A stretch of 39,682 nucleotides of DNA from Bacteroidales bacterium (GTDB taxonomy: Bacteria; Bacteroidota; Bacteroidia; Bacteroidales; Tenuifilaceae), in assembly GCA_028708425.1 (NCBI GenBank), contig JAQVYY010000032.1:1-39682 (forward strand). The letters run 5' to 3'. The translations under genes were made by a program, and so were the position numbers. The notes beneath the pieces were generated by a model. The model was given only the letters and a program-made list of their open reading frames with translations, was not told the DNA's origin and made no database searches. Below are positions 24,874 to 32,108 of the stretch, piece after piece (position 1 is the stretch's first letter; each line of letters opens with the position of its first letter).

Positions 24874-25566
24874 CTATTTTTTTTCGCTAATGGCTGCCAC
24901 CGAAAGCAATACACCTAAAACTATACCTAGTAATGCGGCAAATAGCACTTGCATATTTTCAGGCAAGCAAAATGTTATTGTATGGGCAGGGATCCAGAAG
25001 AAAGGGATGGTTTTTTTAAAAACGAAATTCCATTGGATATCCCAGTTTAGCGCAGGTATAATCTCCTTGAATTTGATAGGTTTTAACAATCCAGCAACCG
25101 TTCCCCCATTATTAACAATATGCGTGTCGGTAATTTTATGAAATGTCATAAATACCGGGGCAAATGATGTGTTCATCGCTGTGCTGATGCACAATGCAAC
25201 AAATACTTTGGCCCACGACAGCTCTCCTTTGAGAGCAGGAATGGCGTTTTCTATTCCAATGTAGGTAAGGAATGTTGGAACCCCGCTTGTGAATATCACG
25301 AATGACATCTTTATCCAAAGCCCCAGAAAGCCCCAAACAATGGCTCTAGGGATAATTCCGAAGCCTGGCTCGTTGTAATTTCCAGCTCTTATTCTAAGGC
25401 CAATCATTTCGCCAAAGGTTGCCAGAATGGCGAATTTGATGAAGCTCATTATCATTCCATGAGCCGTATTAAAATCGGTGTATATTTTATAAACCGAGGG
25501 GGAAATGAAAAAAGGTAGCAGTAAAATTGCCACTATTACTATTACCAGTAAATCTTTTTTTTTCAT
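24874..25566 (-). CDS. Multi-pass membrane protein, possibly Mpv17/PMP22-like
   Basis: The 230-residue protein has about five hydrophobic segments (near 5-22, 38-55, 72-95, 115-135 and 195-222). The C-terminal stretch NWDIQWNFVFKKTIPFFWIPAHTITFCLP is reminiscent of the Mpv17/PMP22 signature (W..WP..Q..NF..VP), a family of membrane proteins with debated channel-like functions. I choose the start at 25566 because the longer frame begins within a hairpin (25596-25636). The neighbour upstream is the acyl-CoA synthetase gene. No role can be stated with confidence. Confidence 0.6.
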   Translation of the reverse strand: MKKKDLLVIVIVAILLLPFFISPSVYKIYTDFNTAHGMIMSFIKFAILATFGEMIGLRIRAGNYNEPGFGIIPRAIVWGFLGLWIKMSFVIFTSGVPTFLTYIGIENAIPALKGELSWAKVFVALCISTAMNTSFAPVFMTFHKITDTHIVNNGGTVAGLLKPIKFKEIIPALNWDIQWNFVFKKTIPFFWIPAHTITFCLPENMQVLFAALLGIVLGVLLSVAAISEKK

Positions 25567-25595
25567 GCTTACTACTTTTAAAGGTATATATGAAA

Positions 25596-25636
25596 CATCC
25601 ATGGAACGGTTAATTTGGACCTACCGTTCATGGATG
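25596..25636 (-). terminator. Hairpin after the acyl-CoA synthetase gene
   Basis: CATCCATG(G)AACGGT (25596-25610) pairs with ACCGTTCATGGATG (25623-25636) with a single bulge. It starts 26 bases after the synthetase stop codon. Only a short T run follows on the minus strand, so termination may be partial. Confidence 0.6.
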
Positions 25637-25661
25637 CTTTTATAGTATCAAATATTTGTAT

Positions 25662-27722
25662 TTATTCCTTTTCTATCCTTATCCTTGCGTCAACGGCAAC
25701 CACTCTATCTTTTCTACCAAGAAGCGGATTAAGGTCCATTTCGAAAATTTCGGGTGCCGCGGTAACTAAGGCCGAAACGCGGGTTACTATTTCAGCAAAA
25801 TGTTCTACGTTAACAGGCTCTTGCCCTCGAACCCCTTCAAGTATTTTGTGGCTTTTTAAACGGCTAATAAGATCTTTTGCAGCTTCCTTAGAAATGGGTG
25901 CTATGCCTGTGTTCACATCTTTTAAAACTTCAATAAAAATACCACCAAGACCGCATAGAACCATATGGCCAAATAGATCTTCGCGTTTTGCGCCTACAAA
26001 CAGCTCAGCACCGCTTAGCATTGGCTGAATAAGGATGGCTGTGGTATCCTTTATTTTAATCATTCGGTTAAACTCGTTAGCAACAGCTTCGGGGTTTTTA
26101 ACGTTAAGCACTACGCCGCCAACGTCCGACTTATGAACAGGGCCTACCACTTTCATTACCACAGGATAGCCAAGTTCTTGAGCCGCTTTTTGTGCGTCAT
26201 CGGCAGTTGTTACCACCGCTTCGCCAGCGCGGGTAATGCCCGCAGCGTCTAGAAGCCCTTGAACCTTATCGGGTGCAAGATACCCGTTGTTAGCATTATC
26301 AATAATGCTGCGAATGGCTTTTTTGTCAATTTTTGGTTGCTCAATATTCTCGGGCTGTGGCTTTGGCGTGTGGTAAACCTTTGCCAGCGCATTACCAAAG
26401 ATTACCTCATCGGGGAAGTTTACGCGCCCCTTGGCAATAAATTGAGCAATTTCATCTTTTACATTAATGATTGAGGGTAAAATGGGGTAGATGGGTTTTT
26501 TGCATTCCCCCATTTTTTTATGTAGCACATCATAAACATCGTAAACAGGGAACAGGCCAGGGCTACCAAAGATTACAGCCATGGCGTCGATATTGTCGAA
26601 GTCGTTTTCGCAGGCATCAATAATATGGCCTAGCTGCTCTGCTGTTCCGGTTGCAAGAAAATCGATAGGATTTGCAACCGAAGATCCTGCAAAAAGTTTT
26701 TCTAGTAGAGCATCAGCTTTTGGGCCAGCTATAGCGGGTACTTCAAGCCCGTTATTCGAAAGGGCATCGGTAAGCATTACGGCTGGTCCGCCAGCGTGGG
26801 TAATAACGGCTATGCGTTTCCCTTTTAGTTCGGGATGCACAAATATGCTTGCTACGCTTACCAGCTCCTCGCGGCTATGGCAACGAACAATCCCAGCTTT
26901 ACGGAAAAGTGCTTCAACAGCAACATCACTACTAGCTAGAGCACCTGTGTGCGAACTGGCAGCGCGACTTCCAGCTTCTGAGCCACCCGCTTTTACAGCG
27001 GCTACTTTACAACCTTTACGAATTAGCGACGACGCATGCTTTAAGAGCATATCGGGTTTGTTTATGCTTTCAACGTACAGAAGCTTAACCAGTGAACTTG
27101 TTTTGGGGTCGAAAGTCTCATCCATCTCTTTAAGAATTTCTTCAACACCCATTTGTGCGCTATTTCCAACGCTGTAAACCGATGAAAATGTTAACCCTTT
27201 TGTAATTCCAGTTTCGAGAATAAATACGGCGGTTGCTCCCGATCCGGTAATAAAGTCGATGCCTTTGGGCTCTAACTTAGGGATAGGAAGTGAGAAAACG
27301 CCAGTATAGTTCGAATTCATCATTCCAATACAGTTGGGCCCAATGAGGCTGCCACCTACAGAGTCAATAATCTCAACAATTTCTTTTTCAAGCCTAGCAC
27401 CCTCTTCGCTTTCCTCGTGGAAACCTGCCGAAAGTATAATGAAACCACGGGTATTCTTCTCTTTTGCAAGCACTCTAACCGCTTCGGGGCAGTGTCTTGC
27501 TGCGATGGCAAGAATAGCTAAGTCAACCTCAGGTAGGGTATCAACACTCTTGTTGCAGCTAATGCCTTGAATAGTATCGGCTTTTGGGTTTACTACGTAA
27601 AGATCACCCTTATAGCTATTGTCGATAAGGTTTTTTAGTACTCGTCCACCAGGTTTGTGAATATCGTCGGAACCACCTACAATTACTATACTTTTTGGGT
27701 CGGTAAGTTTACTGTGAATCAT
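25662..27722 (-). CDS. ADP-forming acetate/acyl-CoA synthetase, fused alpha and beta domains
   Basis: This cytoplasmic enzyme converts acyl-CoA, ADP and phosphate into acid, CoA and ATP, conserving energy in fermentation. The 686-residue protein has the CoA-binding Rossmann domain (1-130, with VGGSDD and ILSAGFHEESEEG), the succinyl-CoA-ligase-like domain with GPNCIGMMN, the phosphorylated histidine in SSHTGAL (H258), and a C-terminal ATP-grasp domain (about 470-686, GYPVVMKVVGPVHKSDVGGV). The alpha-then-beta order and length match single-chain ACD enzymes. It sits near the 2-oxoacid oxidoreductase operon whose acyl-CoA products it could use. A TAAGTTTG box precedes it. Confidence 0.92.
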   Translation of the reverse strand: MIHSKLTDPKSIVIVGGSDDIHKPGGRVLKNLIDNSYKGDLYVVNPKADTIQGISCNKSVDTLPEVDLAILAIAARHCPEAVRVLAKEKNTRGFIILSAGFHEESEEGARLEKEIVEIIDSVGGSLIGPNCIGMMNSNYTGVFSLPIPKLEPKGIDFITGSGATAVFILETGITKGLTFSSVYSVGNSAQMGVEEILKEMDETFDPKTSSLVKLLYVESINKPDMLLKHASSLIRKGCKVAAVKAGGSEAGSRAASSHTGALASSDVAVEALFRKAGIVRCHSREELVSVASIFVHPELKGKRIAVITHAGGPAVMLTDALSNNGLEVPAIAGPKADALLEKLFAGSSVANPIDFLATGTAEQLGHIIDACENDFDNIDAMAVIFGSPGLFPVYDVYDVLHKKMGECKKPIYPILPSIINVKDEIAQFIAKGRVNFPDEVIFGNALAKVYHTPKPQPENIEQPKIDKKAIRSIIDNANNGYLAPDKVQGLLDAAGITRAGEAVVTTADDAQKAAQELGYPVVMKVVGPVHKSDVGGVVLNVKNPEAVANEFNRMIKIKDTTAILIQPMLSGAELFVGAKREDLFGHMVLCGLGGIFIEVLKDVNTGIAPISKEAAKDLISRLKSHKILEGVRGQEPVNVEHFAEIVTRVSALVTAAPEIFEMDLNPLLGRKDRVVAVDARIRIEKE

Positions 27723-27791
27723 CTTATTGTGTTTTATTATGTTATTTAATTGTTTGTTTCTGTTAGTTTATAGTGTATGCTAAAACGGCAA

Positions 27792-27799
27792 CAAACTTA
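27792..27799 (-). promoter_or_regulatory. Candidate -7 box for the acyl-CoA synthetase gene
   Basis: TAAGTTTG on the minus strand, an exact TAnnTTTG match 69 bases before the start codon, without a well-spaced -33 element. Confidence 0.35.
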
Positions 27800-28006
27800 C
27801 AAAAGTTTTTGCAAGCATTTTATAATAAAAAGGATGCTATACAGCTTTAGGTGCAATTTTATAGCGATTTTTGCTAAAAACTATGTTTTGCTTCGTTTGA
27901 TGTAGCCTAAACTTGATGATTTATTTCCTTGGTTTTACTGCTAAAAATGTAGCGTAGAAAAAAAATAGTTGGGGCTATCATCAACTAAAATATTCGAGAC
28001 AATAGC

Positions 28007-28155
28007 TTTAGCCCCAATTATTCATTTGAAGAATTGCTGTCTCCGATATCGACTAGTTTCACAACCAATTTTTTTACCCAAAATTGGGCTCAACTAAGTC
28101 GGAGTAACCCGCATTTGCATTAATCTTTTACAAATTTGATGAATAATGCGGGTTA
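28007..28155 (+). repeat. 149-bp structured intergenic repeat, copy 3
   Basis: It begins TTTAGCCCCAATTATTCA and ends GATGAATAATGCGGGTTA. The GCTGTCTCCGATATC stem is partly broken, the CCCAAAATTGGG palindrome is perfect, and the closing hairpin (AACCCGCATTTGCATTAATC against GATGAATAATGCGGGTT) is strong. It has the same orientation as copy 1 and the same length as copy 2. Confidence 0.85.
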
Positions 28156-28226
28156 GTACAACCAAAAGGCAGCTGTATCTGTTTCCTTTAAAAACAAAAA
28201 ACAGCAGACAGATAAAACTAAGCTTG

Positions 28227-28234
28227 TATATTTG
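28227..28234 (+). promoter_or_regulatory. Candidate -7 box for hydE
   Basis: TATATTTG is an exact match to TAnnTTTG and lies 17 bases before the ATG, which leaves a short leader of about 10 bases. No -33 element is visible at the usual spacing. Confidence 0.4.
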
Positions 28235-28251
28235 CGACAAACTTTAAGGGA

Positions 28252-29343
28252 ATGAATGTGATTGAATCAATTTTGAGCAAGGACGAACTTACAAGGCAGG
28301 ATATAACCTTGCTACTGCAAGCAAATGACGAGGATAGGGCTAAACTTTTTGCCAAATCGGCCGAGGTAAAAGAAAAATATGTTGGCAGAAAGGTTTACCT
28401 GCGTGGGCTAATTGAGCTATCGAATATATGTAGTAAGAATTGTTTTTACTGTGGAATTAGATCTGGGAATCAAGATTTTACAAGATATAATTTGTCTGAC
28501 GATGAGGTTGTTGAGGCAGCACGATATTCTTGGCAAAATGGTTATGCTAGCATTGCAATCCAGTCGGGTGAAGTGAGCAATAGCGCCTTTACGCAACGAA
28601 TTACCAACCTGCTAAAGAAAATTAATGCCGCAACCAGTAGCGAGCTAGGTATTACCCTATCGATGGGAGAGCAAACAGAAGAAACCTACAGGGAGTGGTT
28701 TGACAATGGCGCCATTCGTTACCTGCTTCGTATAGAGTCATCTAGCAGGGAACTTTACGCAAAGCTGCATCCAAATAATAAGGCTCACGATTTTGGTAAG
28801 AGAGTAGAATGCCTGCGCTTACTTCAGAGGGTTGGTTACCAGACTGGTAGCGGAATTATGGTTGGCTTACCTTTTCAAACTATCGAAAATTTGGCCGACG
28901 ATTTGCTGTGGCTAAAGGAGATGGATGTAGACATGGTGGGCCTTGGACCTTATGTTGAGCATCCCGATACCCCCTTGTATAAATATAAAGACATGCTTTT
29001 GCCTTTGGATGAGCGCTTTGCCCTTGCGCTTCGAGTAATTGCTATTCTGCGTATTATTATGAAGGATATAAATATTGTGGCACCAACCGCTTTGCAAGCC
29101 ATTGATAAGCTAGGCCGAGAAAAGGCCATTAAAATTGGTTCGAACGTGGTAATGCCAAACGTAACCCCTGGTTTATATCGAAATGAGTACAAGTTGTACA
29201 ATAATAAGCCAAGTACAGCCGAAGCCGATGAGGATTGCAAGAAATGCCTCGAGGCTCGTATACGGCTAACGGGCGATGAGATTGGCTATAATGAGCATGG
29301 TAACCCAATACACTTTACCCAAAGAAATAAAAGGATTTTGTAG
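28252..29343 (+). CDS. hydE: [FeFe]-hydrogenase maturation radical SAM enzyme HydE
   Basis: HydE is one of three maturases that build the 2Fe subcluster of the [FeFe]-hydrogenase H-cluster. The 363-residue protein has the radical SAM motif CSKNCFYC (C60, C64, C67) in the family context NICSKNCFYCGIRSGN, then AIQSGE, LLRIESSSRELYAKLHP, GYQTGSGIMVGLPFQT and DMVGLGPYVEHPDTPL, all typical of HydE and distinct from biotin synthase. The second Fe-S site seen in some HydE proteins may be supplied by the C-terminal CKKC, though that spacing differs from the usual one. hydF, hydG and a hydrogenase are not in this window, so HydE is separated from its partners or they lie elsewhere. Confidence 0.9.
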   Translation: MNVIESILSKDELTRQDITLLLQANDEDRAKLFAKSAEVKEKYVGRKVYLRGLIELSNICSKNCFYCGIRSGNQDFTRYNLSDDEVVEAARYSWQNGYASIAIQSGEVSNSAFTQRITNLLKKINAATSSELGITLSMGEQTEETYREWFDNGAIRYLLRIESSSRELYAKLHPNNKAHDFGKRVECLRLLQRVGYQTGSGIMVGLPFQTIENLADDLLWLKEMDVDMVGLGPYVEHPDTPLYKYKDMLLPLDERFALALRVIAILRIIMKDINIVAPTALQAIDKLGREKAIKIGSNVVMPNVTPGLYRNEYKLYNNKPSTAEADEDCKKCLEARIRLTGDEIGYNEHGNPIHFTQRNKRIL

Positions 29344-29406
29344 ATATTTTGTCGACTTTTTCACCAGTTTCGCCGATTAGTTGTTTCATATCGGGTTTTA
29401 GCAATA

Positions 29407-29414
29407 TACATTTG
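29407..29414 (+). promoter_or_regulatory. Candidate promoter of the LiaF-like/LytS/LytTR operon
   Basis: TACATTTG is an exact TAnnTTTG box 25 bases before the start codon. A TTG at 29381-29383 lies 23 bases upstream of it, slightly beyond the usual spacing. Confidence 0.45.
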
Positions 29415-29439
29415 TACCATAAACTAAAAAACAGTTAAT

Positions 29440-30168
29440 ATGGAACGAATTGAAAACGATAGGCCACAAGGAAATAACGCTCGCCTTGTTATTGGTGTTG
29501 TATTTTTAGCTCTTGGCGCACTTCTCTTTGCTGATAGGTTTAATATTATTCCGTTCGCATGGAATAAATACATCTTCACATGGCAGAGTCTGCTTGTTTT
29601 TCTTGGTTTAATTAGCCTAACCAAAAAAGAATCGAGAGCAACGGGCATAGTGCTTATTGCCATTGGTGGTTTTTTCTTAGTTGCCAAAATATTCCACTAC
29701 CCATTCGGTATTCGCCATTTTTTCTGGCCCATAGCGTTTGTAGGGGTGGGGTTATTACTTATTCTCCACAGGAGTGGTAGAGGACATCATTCTAAGATCG
29801 GGTCAACAAAAGGGGTAATTGATATGGATTTTATTGATGACGTTGCCATTTTTGGTGGAAGCGAACAGAAGGTAACATCGAAAAATTTTAGGGGTGGAAA
29901 GGTTTCTAACATTTTTGGCGGTAGCACGTTCGATATGATGGAAGCCGAGTTGGCACCTGGTCAGAATGTGTTGGATGTATTTTGCCTGTTTGGTGGTTCA
30001 AAAATTATTGTTCCTGCGGGGTGGCGTGTAAAAATTGAAATAATCTCAATATTTGGTGGTTATAACGATAAACGCAGGGTATCGCCAACCGTAGCAACAG
30101 ATAACAGTCGCGAACTCGTGCTGAGGGGTGTTGTAATATTTGGTGGAGGCGAAATAAAAGGGTACTAA
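29440..30168 (+). CDS. LiaF-like membrane protein (four helices plus beta domain)
   Basis: The 242-residue protein has four membrane segments in residues 13-112 (the LiaI/LiaF-type arrangement, with WQSLLVFLGLISL and FFWPIAFVGVGLLLIL). A soluble C-terminal domain follows with repeated FGG turns (AIFGGSEQ, NIFGGSTFD, CLFGGSKI, SIFGGYND, VIFGGGEI) that form a beta-solenoid-like sheet. Related proteins sense or dampen cell-envelope stress in partnership with two-component systems. The next two genes encode just such a kinase and regulator, 4 and 7 bases apart, so it probably modulates or is controlled by them. Confidence 0.8.
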   Translation: MERIENDRPQGNNARLVIGVVFLALGALLFADRFNIIPFAWNKYIFTWQSLLVFLGLISLTKKESRATGIVLIAIGGFFLVAKIFHYPFGIRHFFWPIAFVGVGLLLILHRSGRGHHSKIGSTKGVIDMDFIDDVAIFGGSEQKVTSKNFRGGKVSNIFGGSTFDMMEAELAPGQNVLDVFCLFGGSKIIVPAGWRVKIEIISIFGGYNDKRRVSPTVATDNSRELVLRGVVIFGGGEIKGY

Positions 30169-30172
30169 ATCA

Positions 30173-31222
30173 ATGAATCATCCCGTATTTCGAGCAGTAA
30201 TAGGGAGAACCGTTTTTGCGGCGTGGTGGGTAGTGGTTGCCATTATCCACTTCGCTATTTTATATTTTTATTTTGATATAGGGGCACCAATAGCTTTTGC
30301 CGATAGCTTGGTCTGGAATGGTTTTTTTGCTGTCCTGTCGTTAGGGTTATGGTTTTGGGTACAAATAACCGACATTGAAACGCAGCGACCGCTTACCGTT
30401 GCAATAAATCATATAGGTGCTGCTGTAATTAGCATTTTATTGCTAGTTACAGCGCATAGGTTTTTGGTTGCCCAGCTGTTTTTGCATGAAGCCGACTATC
30501 TTGAATTTCTCGATTACGCTTTTCTTGGAAGATTTATTCTGGGTGTTGTTTTTTATGTGCTTATTGCTTTGGTTTACTATCTTGTGGTGTACATCAATAA
30601 TTTTCGAGAAAAACTGGCGCACGAAGCCGAGCTAAAAGCGCTGGTTAAGGATGCCGAGCTAAGCTGGCTAAAACTTCAGATCAATCCACATTTTCTTTTT
30701 AATAGCTTAAATTCGGTTAGCTCATTAACGTTAACAGAACCAAAAAAGGCACAGGAAATGATTACCCGCCTCTCGGAGCTATTGCGTTACTCGCTAAAGC
30801 AATCGCCCGAAGCTATGGTTACGCTTAGCGACGAGATTAGCAACTGCGAAAAGTATCTTGAGATTGAAAAGGTTCGATTTGGTAAAAGGCTAAGCTACGC
30901 TATCAACAGTAATCCTGATTGTTTAGCGATTAAGGTTCCCAGCATGCTTTTGCAACCCTTGTTTGAGAATGCCATTAAGCATAGCGTTGCTCAAACTGCC
31001 AGCGAGTCGATTGTTAAGGCTGATATTAAGATTGATAAAGGATTTGTGCGCATCGTAATAGAAAACTCGTTACCCAATTTCCCTACAGATTCGAGAAGTA
31101 GCGGTGTTGGACTAGAAAATATAAAGCGTAGGTTGATACTTATTTACGGTACCCCAAGTTTACTTGTAATAAACAAGACGGAGGATGTTTTTCGGGTAAC
31201 CGTTTCAATCCCCATAAATTAA
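30173..31222 (+). CDS. LytS-family sensor histidine kinase
   Basis: The 349-residue membrane kinase has about four membrane helices (13-33, 45-62, 75-97, 115-140), a short coiled linker and a His_kinase domain. The phosphorylated histidine is H173 in LQINPHFLFNSLNS. The ATPase part follows with QPLFENAIKHSV (N-box) and SSGVGLENIKRRL (G-box). Such kinases phosphorylate LytTR-type regulators, and the regulator gene follows after 7 bases. No extracellular sensor domain is evident, so the stimulus is probably sensed in the membrane or through the LiaF-like protein encoded just before. Confidence 0.9.
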   Translation: MNHPVFRAVIGRTVFAAWWVVVAIIHFAILYFYFDIGAPIAFADSLVWNGFFAVLSLGLWFWVQITDIETQRPLTVAINHIGAAVISILLLVTAHRFLVAQLFLHEADYLEFLDYAFLGRFILGVVFYVLIALVYYLVVYINNFREKLAHEAELKALVKDAELSWLKLQINPHFLFNSLNSVSSLTLTEPKKAQEMITRLSELLRYSLKQSPEAMVTLSDEISNCEKYLEIEKVRFGKRLSYAINSNPDCLAIKVPSMLLQPLFENAIKHSVAQTASESIVKADIKIDKGFVRIVIENSLPNFPTDSRSSGVGLENIKRRLILIYGTPSLLVINKTEDVFRVTVSIPIN

Positions 31223-31229
31223 ATATGCT

Positions 31230-31970
31230 ATGAGAACTGTTATCGTTGAGGACGAAGCACCCGCAAGCGCTTTGCTGAAAAAATATCTATCCGCCCATGA
31301 TGATATAGAGCTTATTGGCGAGTATGGCGATGGATTTTCGGCTGCAGTGGCCATTAATAGGGATAAACCCGATTTGATTTTGCTCGATATACAGCTGCCC
31401 CGCATAAATGGTTTCGAAATGCTCGAGGTGCTCGACCATATGCCACTAATTGTGTTTACTACCGCATACGATGAGTACGCTGTAAAGGCTTTTGAGCGTA
31501 ACGCAATCGATTATCTGCTTAAACCATTTTCTTCTGATAGATTTAATGAGGCCTTGGCAAAGGCAAGGGAGAGATTAGCGCTTTCGGGTAACGAGGTTAA
31601 GTATTCAACCACAATGGCCAACGATTTATCCTCGTCAATACCGCTTGCTCGAATTGTAGTAAAGGATAACAAGGGAATACACATAATTGGAACACCCGAA
31701 ATTCGTTACTTCGAGGCGCAGGATGATTATATTATGGTACATTGCGAGCAGGGGCGTTTTGTGAAAAAACAGACCATGAAAAGCCTTGAAGAGAGGCTTA
31801 ACCCTAAGCAGTTTGTTCGCATTCATAGGTCGTACATTGTTAATGTAGCCAACATTAAGCGCATTGAGCCTTACGAAAAAGAGTCGTATTTGGTTTTTCT
31901 GAAAAACGACGAGAAGATAAAGGCTAGTGCTTCAGGATATAAACTTTTAAGAAGCAGGCTCGATTTTTAG
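31230..31970 (+). CDS. LytTR-family response regulator
   Basis: The 246-residue protein has a receiver domain (1-118) with acidic residues EDE near the start, the phosphorylated aspartate D53 in LILLDIQLP, the conserved threonine in VFTTAYDEYAVKAF and the lysine in YLLKPF. A LytTR DNA-binding domain follows (about 145-246: YFEAQDDYIMVHC, KSLEERLNPKQFVRIHRSYIVN). It binds direct-repeat DNA sites to control envelope genes. It is encoded with its kinase and probably autoregulates the operon. Confidence 0.93.
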   Translation: MRTVIVEDEAPASALLKKYLSAHDDIELIGEYGDGFSAAVAINRDKPDLILLDIQLPRINGFEMLEVLDHMPLIVFTTAYDEYAVKAFERNAIDYLLKPFSSDRFNEALAKARERLALSGNEVKYSTTMANDLSSSIPLARIVVKDNKGIHIIGTPEIRYFEAQDDYIMVHCEQGRFVKKQTMKSLEERLNPKQFVRIHRSYIVNVANIKRIEPYEKESYLVFLKNDEKIKASASGYKLLRSRLDF

Positions 31971-32069
31971 GTATAAGGGTGAACGTTAGGCTTTTTCATG
32001 AGTGTTACTATTAGGCTTAATTCTTGTTAAGCATTATCGAAATAGTATGGTATTATTTTGTAATAATGT

Positions 32070-32077
32070 TAAATTTG
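32070..32077 (+). promoter_or_regulatory. Candidate -7 box for the metallopeptidase/propeller gene
   Basis: TAAATTTG matches TAnnTTTG exactly and lies 31 bases before the start codon. The only TTTG upstream (32057-32060) is too close to act as the -33 element. Confidence 0.35.
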
Positions 32078-32108
32078 ACCCATCTACTGTTGCCTTTACC
32101 CTGAAAAT

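Larger units (their letters stand above)
27723..28251. other. 529-base divergent intergenic region with repeat copy 3
   Basis: It separates the acyl-CoA synthetase gene from hydE. It holds a -7 box for each direction (27792-27799 minus, 28227-28234 plus), repeat copy 3, and a 9-bp inverted repeat TTGGGGCTA / TAGCCCCAA (27969-27977 and 28009-28017) that adds an extra stem to the left end of the copy. I see no gene. Confidence 0.65.

Noticed and set aside
25615-26028. 137-codon plus-strand frame over the end of the acyl-CoA synthetase gene
   Set aside because: Antisense shadow of conserved ATP-grasp sequence and it begins inside a hairpin.
26581-27177. 198-codon frame on the plus strand inside the acyl-CoA synthetase gene
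   Set aside because: It is antisense to a well-supported gene, Ser/Ala-rich as expected of a shadow frame, and has no family resemblance.
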